Of a DNA stretch of 51,761 bases, positions 33,613 to 41,834 are shown piece after piece; position 1 is the first letter of the stretch; the number at the start of each line of letters is the position of its first letter. The DNA comes from Pseudomonadota bacterium (GTDB lineage: Bacteria > Pseudomonadota > Alphaproteobacteria > Sphingomonadales > Sphingomonadaceae), in assembly GCA_023433445.1 (NCBI GenBank), contig JAEZCS010000055.1:1-51761 (forward strand), in the 5' to 3' direction. A program made the translations under genes and the position numbers. Below the pieces are notes generated by a model, which saw only the letters and a list, made by a program, of their open reading frames with translations, was not told the origin of the DNA and ran no database searches.

Positions 33613-33647
33613 TCGAGCCTTGGACCCATTGAAGGGCCAAGGCTCGA
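33613..33647. terminator. Bidirectional hairpin between two lipoprotein genes
   Basis: TCGAGCCTTGG (33613-33623) and CCAAGGCTCGA (33637-33647) are perfect 11-base arms with an inner CCC/GGG pairing. The hairpin lies between the stop codons of the convergent lipoprotein genes and can serve both. Confidence 0.6.
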
Positions 33648-33669
33648 ATCCGTGGATGCGATCTCGACG

Positions 33670-33939
33670 TCAGCGGCCAGATCCGCTTTGTCCTGGCGCG
33701 GATGTTCCGGCAGATCCCGTCGTGCTGGTCGGTGCGTCGCTGCCGGAAACCGCGCCTCGGGCGCTTGTCTCACCATCTGTCATGGCGCTTCCTGCACCTT
33801 CGCCTGGGATGCCGTCCGGGACAGTTCCGACCGTGGTGTTGCTGGGCGCGAAGGTGGAATCGCCGGAATCTGCCTGGTCCGAAGGAGCGCAGGCCGCGAC
33901 GCCCAAGGCGATGATCATGATGGGAAAGGATTTTGGCAC
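33670..33939 (-). CDS. Small Ser/Gly/Thr-rich lipoprotein
   Basis: An 89-residue lipoprotein on the minus strand. From a GTG the signal reads VPKSFPIMIIALGVAACAPSD, with lipobox VAAC and the lipidated Cys at about residue 17. The mature part is low-complexity, rich in Ser, Gly, Thr, Ala and Asp, and probably disordered. The GTG follows GGAGAGATGAA, the same arrangement as the neighbouring lipoprotein gene; an ATG within that site leads to an immediate stop in another frame. The family is not recognised. Confidence 0.55.
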   Translation of the reverse strand: MPKSFPIMIIALGVAACAPSDQADSGDSTFAPSNTTVGTVPDGIPGEGAGSAMTDGETSARGAVSGSDAPTSTTGSAGTSAPGQSGSGR

Positions 33940-34211
33940 TTCATCTCTCCTGTTCTGGCATGGCAAGCAACCGGCCATGGGCGCGGCTGTTCCGTGGAAG
34001 GGGCGTCGGACAATAATGGGTTAATGCTTGTGCGAAGTACGCCTTCGTGAAGACCATCATCCATCCTGTAGGGGCGCAACGGTCAAGACGACGCAGGAGA
34101 TCCATGGCAGGTCGGGCAAGAAGCTGAGCGTGCCACCTAACTTGAGTAGTGGCGTCGCCCTTTGCCTGCGGCTATGCTTTTCGAAGAGAACGAGAAATTG
34201 GAGAGGCGCCG

Positions 34212-35336
34212 GTGGTTATCCGGGTTGGTATCGTGGGTGCGAGCCCTGATTATGGCTGGGGCTCTGGCGTCCACCGCCGGGTGATCGAACGGTTGCCGGG
34301 CTTCACGCTGCAAGCTGTATGCACGACGCGAGAGGAGAGTGCCCGCGAGGCTGCTGCCAGGTTCGGGGCACCGCTGTGGTTTAAGGATGCCGAGGCACTG
34401 GCTAGCCATCCGGACGTCGACCTCGTCGCGATCTGCGTGAAGGTGCCGCATCACTATGCCATTGCAACGGCGGCGCTGAACGCAGGCAAGCATATCTACT
34501 GCGAATGGCCGCTGGCAATCACTGTTGAGCAGGCAGAGGAACTGGCTGACCTGGCCCGGCGGCGGGGCGTCAGGGCGATGATCGGCCTGCATCTGCGCGG
34601 ATCGCCGGCGATGACCCACGCGGCCCGGCTCGTCGCAGAAGGCTATGTTGGCAGGCTTTACAGCGTGACGTTGCATGCACGGATTTTCGGTCCGGTGATG
34701 CGGGCGATGGCGATGCGGGCAGGCGGCACGACACTGCTGTCCATTTATGGCGGGCACCTGATCGACGCCATGGACCATCATTTCGGCCCCATCGAGGATG
34801 TCGACATGCGCGGAGCGATCCATTTGCCGCCGGTCGATGAGAATGGCGCGCCGGTTGATCGGGATGCGGAAGACCATTTGCTGTTGGAGGGCCGCCTTAA
34901 AGGTGGTGCGCTGTTCCAGATGAACCTTGCGGGCGTGTCTATGAGCGGCATGGGTTGCGAGTGGCGGATCGACGCCAGCGAGGGATCATTGCGATTGTCG
35001 ACGCGCGATCCGAGCCTTCCTGCGATAGAATCCTTGCTGCTGCATGGCGCGCGAGGGATGGATGCGCAGGAGCCGATCGCCATCCCGTCTGCGCTTGAAT
35101 GCCCAGCGATACCAGCTGAGCCTGACCGTTACAGCGCCTATCCCGGCAGCTTCGCTTCGCGCGAAGCGCTGTCGTCCATTGGCAATCTCTACACGCGCCT
35201 TGGCGAGGCCATTGCCAATGGCGCAGGCGTCGAGCCCGATTTCGACCGGGCTGCCTCCATCCAGAAACTGCTTGCACGTTTGGACGTTGCAAGCGCCACC
35301 CGTGCATGTGCACCAGTCGCCGGAGTTACGCCATGA
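34212..35336 (+). CDS. Gfo/Idh/MocA family oxidoreductase
   Basis: NAD(P)-dependent oxidoreductase of 374 residues. The N-terminal Rossmann fold shows VGIVGASPDYGWGSGVHRRVI (about 4-24), and the family's E-K-P motif appears as CEWPLAITVEQAEELADLA, with Trp in place of the usual Lys. The C-terminal alpha/beta domain includes GGHLIDAMDHHFG, the expected substrate-side His/Asp segment. The Lys loss and the Gal80-like ending raise the possibility of a non-catalytic or unusual member. GTG at 34212 is preceded by GGAGAGG; the in-frame ATG at 34149 is not. The stop overlaps the Coq4-like start (ATGA). Confidence 0.8.
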   Translation: MVIRVGIVGASPDYGWGSGVHRRVIERLPGFTLQAVCTTREESAREAAARFGAPLWFKDAEALASHPDVDLVAICVKVPHHYAIATAALNAGKHIYCEWPLAITVEQAEELADLARRRGVRAMIGLHLRGSPAMTHAARLVAEGYVGRLYSVTLHARIFGPVMRAMAMRAGGTTLLSIYGGHLIDAMDHHFGPIEDVDMRGAIHLPPVDENGAPVDRDAEDHLLLEGRLKGGALFQMNLAGVSMSGMGCEWRIDASEGSLRLSTRDPSLPAIESLLLHGARGMDAQEPIAIPSALECPAIPAEPDRYSAYPGSFASREALSSIGNLYTRLGEAIANGAGVEPDFDRAASIQKLLARLDVASATRACAPVAGVTP

Positions 35337-36241
35337 AAGCTGAATTGGAAATCGTCGAGACGGCGCAGGATGACAATGGCGAAGATGTCACGTCGGGCAG
35401 CCCGATATTCTACCTGAACGGTCGCCGGAACGTGCGAACGGAAAGCAGCGTGCTGGTAAGTTCTTCGCGATGGTTGAACGATGCCCGAGTGCGGGAGTGG
35501 ACGTCGACCGAAAGTCTACGGCGCAACGGTCATGATTATCCGCTGCTCTATGGCCTGCCGACGCTGATGCAGGCGGTCGATGAAGTGCGCGATGTCGAGG
35601 CCGCTGAAAAACTCGTTGCGGAGGAAAGGGCGCGGAACCCGGCATTCGACCAATGGCTGAGCGAAGGATTTGTCTCAACCTACAGCAAGGATGATCTGAA
35701 GGATTATCCGGCAGGATCGGTGGGCCGTCAGCTATTCGAATATATGGACGAGTTCGACCTGTCGCCTGAACTTAACTCCCGCATTTTGGATAATCCAGAT
35801 TGGAAACCAGCGAACACATTGGATTATTGGAATCTGCGCATGGGTCAAACCCATGATTGCTATCATATATTGGGCGAGATAGGATTTGGATCAGTCGCCG
35901 AATATTTCATTACCGGCGTAGTCACGGGTAATGTGTTTCGACATCTGGGTGCGGAACTGGCGGGCGCTTTGATGACGGTGAACACGCTCATCATGTTCCC
36001 CTGGATGACGCGCACCATGCTGCATTATCCGGGCGCATGGCCGGACCTGTGGCGCAACCTGTCCTATGGTTATGAGGTGGGGCAGCAGTCCGACATGCTG
36101 TTCAGCGCGAAGTTTGAGGAGATCATGCATCTTCCGCCCGCTGAGGCGCGGGCAGCGCTGGGCTGGCGCGGGCACCGGGAAGGTATCGACAGCAGGCAAG
36201 CGTCGATGATCTTTGGCGAAGGGCGGGAAATCATTCCCTGA
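35333..36241 (+). CDS. Coq4-like protein
   Basis: A 302-residue member of the COQ4 family. The diagnostic metal motif HDxxH-x11-E is exact: HDCYH at 174-178 and Glu at 190. It sits in a NLRMGQTHDCYHILGEIG context after YPAGSVGRQLFEYM, which is also family-typical. In ubiquinone synthesis Coq4 removes and oxidises the C1 carboxyl of the ring precursor. Here the gene is coupled to a Gfo/Idh/MocA oxidoreductase amid catabolic genes, so a related decarboxylation or hydroxylation of a catabolic substrate is possible (inference). The start ATG overlaps the upstream stop. Confidence 0.8.
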   Translation: MKAELEIVETAQDDNGEDVTSGSPIFYLNGRRNVRTESSVLVSSSRWLNDARVREWTSTESLRRNGHDYPLLYGLPTLMQAVDEVRDVEAAEKLVAEERARNPAFDQWLSEGFVSTYSKDDLKDYPAGSVGRQLFEYMDEFDLSPELNSRILDNPDWKPANTLDYWNLRMGQTHDCYHILGEIGFGSVAEYFITGVVTGNVFRHLGAELAGALMTVNTLIMFPWMTRTMLHYPGAWPDLWRNLSYGYEVGQQSDMLFSAKFEEIMHLPPAEARAALGWRGHREGIDSRQASMIFGEGREIIP

Positions 36242-36281
36242 GCTTGAGCTGCTGTTCTGGTGCAGCCGGACGGGATTGGAG

Positions 36282-36308
36282 TGGGAGGAGGCGCCTAGCC
36301 TCCTCCCA
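36282..36308. terminator. Perfect hairpin between convergent genes
   Basis: TGGGAGGAGGC (36282-36292) pairs with GCCTCCTCCCA (36298-36308) over 11 bases with a five-base loop. It lies between the stops of the Coq4-like gene and the EthD-like gene and probably terminates both. Confidence 0.65.
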
Positions 36309-36313
36309 ACATC

Positions 36314-37033
36314 TCACTTCGCGTCGAGATAGGCGAAGTCGAACTGGCTGGTAGGGATGATGTCGATGCGCGAGAAATCGATGAAGCCCGCGCAGCTGTC
36401 CGCCATGTCCTTCGTGTTGCGGGCAAACTTTTCATCATCGCCGACTGCGTCGAAGAAGGCGGGCGGGTTGGTCATCGCTTCGGGCGTGAAGCATTCCTCG
36501 ACGAAGGCATCATAGTCGGGCGCATTGGGCGTTAGCGCGCGAACGATGATGTTCTGGACATATTCGAAATTCGCCTGCGTATCGATCGCGACACGTGTAT
36601 GATGGCTGTGCCAGTGCGCGACGGCATCGTCCCAGCTCATGTCCGGACGGAAGGAGATGAAGCTCGCCTGAGACCAGCCCCAGGTGCGGGATCCGGCCTG
36701 TGGCGCATGATCCCGGTTGGGGATGATAGTGGATTCAGCGACCGCCCACAGTTCAAAGCGGCTGCTATGCTCGGCCAGGATGTCGTCGATCGGCCCGCGG
36801 AAATGCGCATTGGCGGTGGGCAGCCAGAATTGCACGACGGCGTCCTGTTGGGGCTGCTGCCAGGTTTGTAGCAGCGGCGCGGCCGGTTCCACGGTCGTGT
36901 CGCGCAGGTTGAGGCGGATCGCACTGGCGCCCGCTTCCTTGAGCGCGCCGGGGAGGGCGGCTTTCAATTGTTCGGCATAGTCGGCGCCGTTGACGCCTTC
37001 GGGGGCCCAAAGGGCACAGATCAGTTTTTCCAT
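36314..37033 (-). CDS. EthD-domain-like protein (dimeric alpha/beta barrel)
   Basis: A 239-residue protein that looks like two ferredoxin-like alpha/beta-barrel units. The first starts KLICALWAPEGVNGADYAEQL, and the second contains ASFISFRPDMSWDDAVAHWHSHHTRVAIDTQ, with the W-x-x-H-H segment typical of EthD-type proteins. EthD and relatives accompany oxygenase or ring-cleavage systems; their biochemical role is usually unknown. It is third in a leftward operon behind two SDR genes (26 bases after the second), which points to catabolism of a hydroxylated substrate. GGAGAGATCTGA precedes the ATG. Confidence 0.7.
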   Translation of the reverse strand: MEKLICALWAPEGVNGADYAEQLKAALPGALKEAGASAIRLNLRDTTVEPAAPLLQTWQQPQQDAVVQFWLPTANAHFRGPIDDILAEHSSRFELWAVAESTIIPNRDHAPQAGSRTWGWSQASFISFRPDMSWDDAVAHWHSHHTRVAIDTQANFEYVQNIIVRALTPNAPDYDAFVEECFTPEAMTNPPAFFDAVGDDEKFARNTKDMADSCAGFIDFSRIDIIPTSQFDFAYLDAK

Positions 37034-37059
37034 TCAGATCTCTCCATCACTCTTTCAGG

Positions 37060-37821
37060 TCAGTCGAAATTGGCCTGCCCGCCGTCAAGCGGGATGGTGG
37101 CGCCGGTGAGATAGGACAGGTCCGATCCGCACAGGGCGACGATGGCGCGGCCGATATCTTCCTCCAGTCGGCCGATGCGGTCGAGCGGGATGGTGCGGAA
37201 GAAGGCCTTTGCTTCTTCGGGATTATTTTCGATCCACCATTTGAGGCCCGGCGATTCCGCATGCGGTGCGATGGTGAGGACGCGGATATTCTGCCGCCCC
37301 CATTCCGCCGCGCCTGCGCGGGTCAGGACACGGGTCGCCTGCTTCACCGCGCCATAGCAGCCATAGCCGGCCATGTCCCAACGGATCCCGGCGGAGGAGG
37401 TGAAGTTGAAGATGGTGCCGCCGCCACGCTTTTCCATGTGCGGGCGGACAAGCTTCATCAGGCGGAAGGACGCGAGCGGTCCGGATTCGAAACCGGCGAC
37501 GAAAGCTTCGTCCGAAACTTCGTCGAGTAAGCCTAGCGGCGTTTCCTGCGCGTTGTTGACCAGAATATCGATGCCGCCAAGATCGCTGACTGCCCGATTG
37601 ACGGCAGCGGCGAGATCGTCTGCCGACTTCACGTTACAGGCAACGGGTATCGCACGAACGCCGCGTTCTTCCGCGAGACGCGCAGTTTCCTGAACCTTTT
37701 CCAGCGTACGCCCGGCTAGCAGCAGATCGACGCCTTCCGTGGCGAGGGCCATCGCGATGCCCTGCCCAATGCCCTGTCCAGCCCCGGTGATTAGGGCAAC
37801 CTTGCCTTTAAGAGCTGACAT
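37060..37821 (-). CDS. SDR family oxidoreductase
   Basis: Classical SDR of 253 residues: LITGAGQGIGQGIA at about 10-23, VNNAQ in place of NNAG, FTSSAGIRWDMAG with the catalytic Ser, and YGAVK as the Tyr/Lys pair. The end has LTGATIPLDGGQANFD, as in the FabG-like group. It is the middle gene of the leftward SDR-SDR-EthD operon. The substrate is unknown, but the neighbours suggest an alcohol/ketone step in breakdown of a hydrophobic compound. Confidence 0.85.
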   Translation of the reverse strand: MSALKGKVALITGAGQGIGQGIAMALATEGVDLLLAGRTLEKVQETARLAEERGVRAIPVACNVKSADDLAAAVNRAVSDLGGIDILVNNAQETPLGLLDEVSDEAFVAGFESGPLASFRLMKLVRPHMEKRGGGTIFNFTSSAGIRWDMAGYGCYGAVKQATRVLTRAGAAEWGRQNIRVLTIAPHAESPGLKWWIENNPEEAKAFFRTIPLDRIGRLEEDIGRAIVALCGSDLSYLTGATIPLDGGQANFD

Positions 37822-37875
37822 CGCTCCATCCTTTCCATGTATATGGTTTCTGTTTCTTTAGCCGTGGCTGGAGCG

Positions 37876-38640
37876 TCAGACCTGCTGCGGTCGCAAGATC
37901 GCTTCGCTGCCGCCGTCGATGAAGATCAGCTGGCCCAGCAAATAGCTATTTTCCATGTTGAGAAGGAAGTCGAGCAGTTCAGCAATCTGTTCCGGTCCGG
38001 CATAATCCTTGACGGCGATCGGATTGCTCTGGTTGATCAGCTTGACCATTTCGGGTTGGTCGAACAAAGGCGCCGTCATGGGCGTTTTGACGACGCCAGG
38101 CCCTATGCCGTTGAGCAGGATGCCCGCGCCGCCCCATTCCGGCTGAACCGAAGCGCGGCGGACCCATCGCGACAGCGCATTCTTGGACGTGGAATAGGCA
38201 CTGGTGCCATCTTTCGCCATGGCTTCGAGCGCGGCCTCTTCCTTGCCCGCGAGGCAGAGGTCGACCACTTCGGCGTTGAAGGGCAATATGGCAGCGGTCG
38301 AACAGATGGCGACGGCGCGCGGGCGTGGGGATTTCGCGAGCAGGGGCCGCAGCCCTTCCAGAGTGGCGACCGCGCCGAAATAATTGATGGCGATAGTCTC
38401 GCGATCTTTGCCTTGGGCCGAAATGCCTGCGCCTGCGAGCACAGCGTCGATGCCGTCGGGTGCCAGGCGAGAGACCTCATCGATCATAGCGGTCCGGCCT
38501 TGCGCCGTTCCAAGATCAGCATCGATGTCCGAATTTCGCAGGTCGACGCCAATGACGCGATGACCGTTGCGTTCCAACTTTTCGCGGGTAGCGGCCCCGA
38601 TTCCCGATGCGGCGCCAGTCACGACTATGGTTCTGCTCAT
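37876..38640 (-). CDS. SDR family oxidoreductase, 3-alpha-hydroxysteroid dehydrogenase-like
   Basis: A 254-residue SDR with VVTGAASGIGAATREKL (about 6-22) followed by VIGVDLRNSDIDADL. This layout, with an early Asp-Ile-x-x-DL stretch, recalls the 3-alpha-hydroxysteroid dehydrogenase / coniferyl-alcohol dehydrogenase group. The NNAG position reads LAGAGIS and the catalytic pair is YSTSK in GTSAYSTSKNALSRWVRR. The end has YLLGQLIFIDGG. It is first in the leftward operon and divergent from an AraC gene. Steroid activity is not implied by the motifs alone. Confidence 0.83.
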   Translation of the reverse strand: MSRTIVVTGAASGIGAATREKLERNGHRVIGVDLRNSDIDADLGTAQGRTAMIDEVSRLAPDGIDAVLAGAGISAQGKDRETIAINYFGAVATLEGLRPLLAKSPRPRAVAICSTAAILPFNAEVVDLCLAGKEEAALEAMAKDGTSAYSTSKNALSRWVRRASVQPEWGGAGILLNGIGPGVVKTPMTAPLFDQPEMVKLINQSNPIAVKDYAGPEQIAELLDFLLNMENSYLLGQLIFIDGGSEAILRPQQV

Positions 38641-38738
38641 GAAAACACTCTCCGCTCTTTTGCTTTGTTGCGTCGTAGATGGCAGCTTTTGCTGCGCATA
38701 GCCAGTGCTTGTTCTCTCGTGCGCAGGAGATTATCGTT

Positions 38739-39632
38739 GTGACCATGACGCAGGAGGCTCTGATTGGCCCGACGGCACCGCTGGGCAGCGCGGCTGGGCC
38801 GTGGACGGTGCTGGCCGCCGTGACGAGCAGCGTCGCGCGCGTCGAACTGCGCCGCTACGAACTGCCCCGCCCCAATGAGATGTGGGAGCTGGACGATGCG
38901 CCGATCCTGTCGATCGTCATGCCCCGCGCCGAAGGGACGCAGGGCGAGATCATGTTCGACCTGGGCGACCGTCGGCGGCACAAGGTTGGCCGCCTGATGC
39001 TACGGCCAGGCGGCATTGCGATGCATTCCCGTGGCGATGGCGGCACGCTCGACATATTGACCTGCCGATTCGATCCGGTCCGCTTTGCGGCGGTTACGGG
39101 ACTGTCCGATTGGGATTCGCGGCGGCTGAGCCGCTGTGCGTCGATCAGCTCTCCGGCACTGATGGCGCTGGCGGAGCGACTTAAGCAGGAGACGGTGACG
39201 CCCGGCTTTGGAGCGGAAATGGCGGTAGAGGCGCTGGTGCAGTTGACGATGGTGGAACTGGCGCGTCTGTTCCGGCGGCCACGGCAGGCTGACGCAGCGC
39301 AGGGCGGTCTTGCGCCATGGCAGATCGCCCGGATCGAGGAAGCCTTGCGGTCCAGCGATGGGGCTTGGCCGACGACGCAGGAACTGGCGATCCTGTGTGG
39401 GATAAGCCGGTCGCACTTGTCGCGATCCTTCGCGGCTTCCGTGGGCGTGTCGCTTTCCGACCATGCCGCCGCAATCCGGATGGAACGGGCGCAGGATATG
39501 ATCCGGGGCGGAGCGTTGCCCATGAACCGGATCGCGGAGGCGCTGGGCTTTGCAACCGCCAGTGCATTCAGCGCGGCGTTCCGGCGGGCGACCGGGCTGA
39601 CGCCGCGCGCGTTCCGGCAGGGTTTTCACTAA
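38739..39632 (+). CDS. AraC family transcriptional regulator
   Basis: A 297-residue regulator. The N-terminal part is cupin-like and gives no ligand clue. The C-terminal DNA-binding domain (about 195-297) has TQELAILCGISRSHLSRSFAASVGVSLSDHAA and MNRIAEALGFATASAFSAAFRRATGLTPRAFRQ, both AraC helix-turn-helix units. The GTG at 38739 is eight bases after AGGAGA; an ATG two codons later would be 14 away. It is divergent from the SDR-SDR-EthD operon (98-base gap), which it probably controls. Confidence 0.85.
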   Translation: MTMTQEALIGPTAPLGSAAGPWTVLAAVTSSVARVELRRYELPRPNEMWELDDAPILSIVMPRAEGTQGEIMFDLGDRRRHKVGRLMLRPGGIAMHSRGDGGTLDILTCRFDPVRFAAVTGLSDWDSRRLSRCASISSPALMALAERLKQETVTPGFGAEMAVEALVQLTMVELARLFRRPRQADAAQGGLAPWQIARIEEALRSSDGAWPTTQELAILCGISRSHLSRSFAASVGVSLSDHAAAIRMERAQDMIRGGALPMNRIAEALGFATASAFSAAFRRATGLTPRAFRQGFH

Positions 39633-39658
39633 GCCTTAGGTTGGACGGAACGGCTTAG
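39629..39658. terminator. Weak hairpin after AraC gene
   Basis: CTAAGCC (39629-39635) and GGCTTAG (39652-39658) are inverted arms with a 16-base loop, overlapping the AraC stop. The hairpin precedes the stop of the convergent hydrolase gene. It is short and lacks a T run. Confidence 0.35.
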
Positions 39659-39674
39659 AGTCCTTCGACGTGAG

Positions 39675-40616
39675 CTAATTGTTGGCCTTCAGGAATGCGA
39701 TCAGCACTTGGGCGAGTGCTGCGCCCTGGTCTTCCTGAACGAAGTGGCCACCTTTGGCGATGCGCGTGTGCGGCTGGCCTTTGGCGCCGGGGATGCGGCG
39801 TTGGAAAACCTCTTCCCAGGCGATGGTGGCCGGGTCTTCGTCGCTGAAGGCGGTGAGGAAAGGCTTGTCCCAGCTTTCCAGGAAGCGCCAGGCGGCGCGA
39901 TTGGCCTCGAGCCCTTCCGCACCTTCGGCGATGGGGATGCCGCAGGTGATCTGGAGCATGCCCTTCTTATAGGAGGCGTCGGGGAACGGTGCGGCGTAGG
40001 CGGCGAGTACGTCCACCGACACATCCGTAGCGCAGGCGCGGCCCACGAGCAGGTCGAGCGGCAAGTCTTCACTGGTGCGGCAGGTTTCGACCCAGGCGGC
40101 AATTTGCTCGCCGGGCCAATCGGGAACGCCCAATGGAGGCGCGTCGCAATTTTGCAGCAGCGTATTGGTGGCGAGGACTGCGCTGAACCGCTCCGGGCAT
40201 TCGGAAAGGACTCGGAGGCCGATCGGGCCTCCCCAATCCTGGCAGACGAGGGTGATGCCGCGCAGGTCGAGAGCCTCCACGAATGCGCGCATCCATTGCA
40301 CGAAGCGGTCGAAGCCATAGTCCGCGCGAGACGCGGGCTTGTCGGACTTGCCAAAGCCGATCATGTCTGGCGCGATGACGCGATAGCCCGCCGCCGCGAC
40401 CGGGCCGATCATGTGGCGGTAGAGATAGCTCCAGGTCGGGTTACCGTGGAGCATGAGGACGATGGGTGCGTCACGATCCCCTTCGTCCACATAATGCATG
40501 CGCAACGGGCCGAGGCGGCTGTCCTCCACATCCACGTAATGGGGCGGGAAATCATAGCCCGGCAGCGCGTCGAAGCAGGCTTCGGGTGTGCGCAATATGC
40601 CGGGCCGGACTTCCAT
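39675..40616 (-). CDS. Haloalkane-dehalogenase-like alpha/beta hydrolase
   Basis: A 313-residue alpha/beta hydrolase of the haloalkane dehalogenase group, near HLD-I in length. The oxyanion/halide motif HGNPTWSYLYR is at 57-67, the nucleophile Asp127 and halide-binding Trp128 are in VCQDWGGPIGLR, an acid is likely in FSDEDPAT (Asp259 or Asp261), and the base is His291 in KGGHFVQED. A Trp next to the nucleophile favours dehalogenase over epoxide hydrolase. It would displace a leaving group via an alkyl-Asp ester and water. It is the last gene of an SDR-sulfotransferase-hydrolase operon, two bases after the sulfotransferase stop. Confidence 0.82.
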   Translation of the reverse strand: MEVRPGILRTPEACFDALPGYDFPPHYVDVEDSRLGPLRMHYVDEGDRDAPIVLMLHGNPTWSYLYRHMIGPVAAAGYRVIAPDMIGFGKSDKPASRADYGFDRFVQWMRAFVEALDLRGITLVCQDWGGPIGLRVLSECPERFSAVLATNTLLQNCDAPPLGVPDWPGEQIAAWVETCRTSEDLPLDLLVGRACATDVSVDVLAAYAAPFPDASYKKGMLQITCGIPIAEGAEGLEANRAAWRFLESWDKPFLTAFSDEDPATIAWEEVFQRRIPGAKGQPHTRIAKGGHFVQEDQGAALAQVLIAFLKANN

Positions 40617-40618
40617 GG

Positions 40619-41794
40619 TCAGAGGATGTAGCGTTCACGATAGGTGGCGAATTCGCGCTTGATCGCTTCTTCGTCCAATCCAAAGCGTTCGAGCGAATAG
40701 TCGTGCATCGGGCGCTGCTCCCGCTTGTTGCCGGCGAGGAATTCGGCAAGCACTTCTTCCAGTCGCGCATCGACGGGGATACCCATCCGGGAAAGGACGC
40801 GTTCGGCCTGCGCCATCGGTTCCTTGCCGACTTCACGATAGTCGATATCGATGAAGCGGTCTTCGCCGATCCGTTCACGCGCCGCTTCGAACATGCGCAT
40901 CCATTCGACGAGGCGCGGGAACCAGAAGGCGCCGACCTCTGCGTCGGTGAGGGTGGCGCTGAGCTTATAGAGCGCAGCCTGCATGGAAACGTAGGAGGGA
41001 ACGGTTTGCAGCGGATCGCGATGCGTCATGATGAGCAGCGCGTCCGGGAAAGCCTTTGCCGCGACTTCCGCATAGGGGAGGTTGGACGGGCTCTTCAATA
41101 TCCACTTGCGGCCCTTGCGCGAAGGGTCCTGCCACTGGAGATATTTGAGGATGGTCTTGAGGTCCTCATGCCCCTTCGACTGGTCGTAGCTGTTCAGCCA
41201 GCCGCTGAAGCTGGGCACATAATTCATGCCCTCGATCATGGTGCTGACAAACATCTGGCCCAAGACCAGGATTTCCTCGTCCGGCGCGTCCGGATCAAGC
41301 GGATGGATGGACGCGAGTTCGGGCGAAAGCTGAAGCCAGCCGTCGATCATCGCCTGCGCATAGGCACGGCGCTCAACCGGCTTGCCGCGTTCTTCACCGG
41401 GGAAGGGAGCGAAATTCTGCGCCTCGTACCAGCGCAGCCCCGTCATGCCCGGCGCGCTGGCAAGCAAACGCTGGAAGATAGTGCTGCCCGTACGCGGGAG
41501 GCCCAGGATGATGCCCGCGACATCGACCTTTTCGTCGAGGATTTCGGGGTGGCGCTTGATGTCCTCCACCATGCGCAGGCGGCTGACCAAGCCCTTGACG
41601 ATCACCTCTGTGGTCGAGGCGCGTCCGGCCGGGGTCAGCCGCCCTTCGCGGTTCGACGCTTCGATGAACTGGTCCATCGGCTCGAAGAACCATTCGTCTC
41701 CAAAATCGGCGAGCCCCGCCCGTTCACGCGCCTGCTGTAGCAGCGCCTCCCGTTCGAGGGGCTGGGTCTGGATCTGGTCGGGCTGGGTCGCCAT
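40619..41794 (-). CDS. Sulfotransferase family protein
   Basis: A 391-residue protein of the Sulfotransfer_3 type. The 5'-phosphosulfate loop is IILGLPRTGSTIFQRLL (about 95-111) and the 3'-phosphate-binding segment is MTHRDPLQTVPSYVSM. WILKSPSNLPYAE is the connecting family motif. It should transfer sulfate from PAPS to a hydroxyl of a small molecule in the cytoplasm. Such genes recur in sphingomonad and actinobacterial catabolic clusters without a proven role. It lies between an SDR gene and a dehalogenase-like gene in a tight leftward operon. Confidence 0.83.
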   Translation of the reverse strand: MATQPDQIQTQPLEREALLQQARERAGLADFGDEWFFEPMDQFIEASNREGRLTPAGRASTTEVIVKGLVSRLRMVEDIKRHPEILDEKVDVAGIILGLPRTGSTIFQRLLASAPGMTGLRWYEAQNFAPFPGEERGKPVERRAYAQAMIDGWLQLSPELASIHPLDPDAPDEEILVLGQMFVSTMIEGMNYVPSFSGWLNSYDQSKGHEDLKTILKYLQWQDPSRKGRKWILKSPSNLPYAEVAAKAFPDALLIMTHRDPLQTVPSYVSMQAALYKLSATLTDAEVGAFWFPRLVEWMRMFEAARERIGEDRFIDIDYREVGKEPMAQAERVLSRMGIPVDARLEEVLAEFLAGNKREQRPMHDYSLERFGLDEEAIKREFATYRERYIL

Positions 41795-41834
41795 GGTCGT
41801 TACTCTTCTTCAAAAAGTCTGAGGTTGTATAAAA

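Noticed and set aside
33613..33647. tRNA-like or attachment-site structure
   Set aside because: The perfect inverted repeat sits between convergent stops and has no tRNA arms, integrase or direct repeat nearby, so a terminator is the simplest reading.
34149..34211. Longer N-terminus for the Gfo/Idh/MocA protein from an ATG at 34149
   Set aside because: The extra residues are not fold-like and have no ribosome-binding site, while the GTG at 34212 has GGAGAGG at good spacing right before the Rossmann strand.
39675..40616. LinB-type (HLD-II) lindane dehalogenase
   Set aside because: The HGNPTWSYLYR and QDWGGPIGLR motifs and the longer N-terminus fit HLD-I/DhlA-like enzymes better, and no other lin genes or IS6100 copies are visible.
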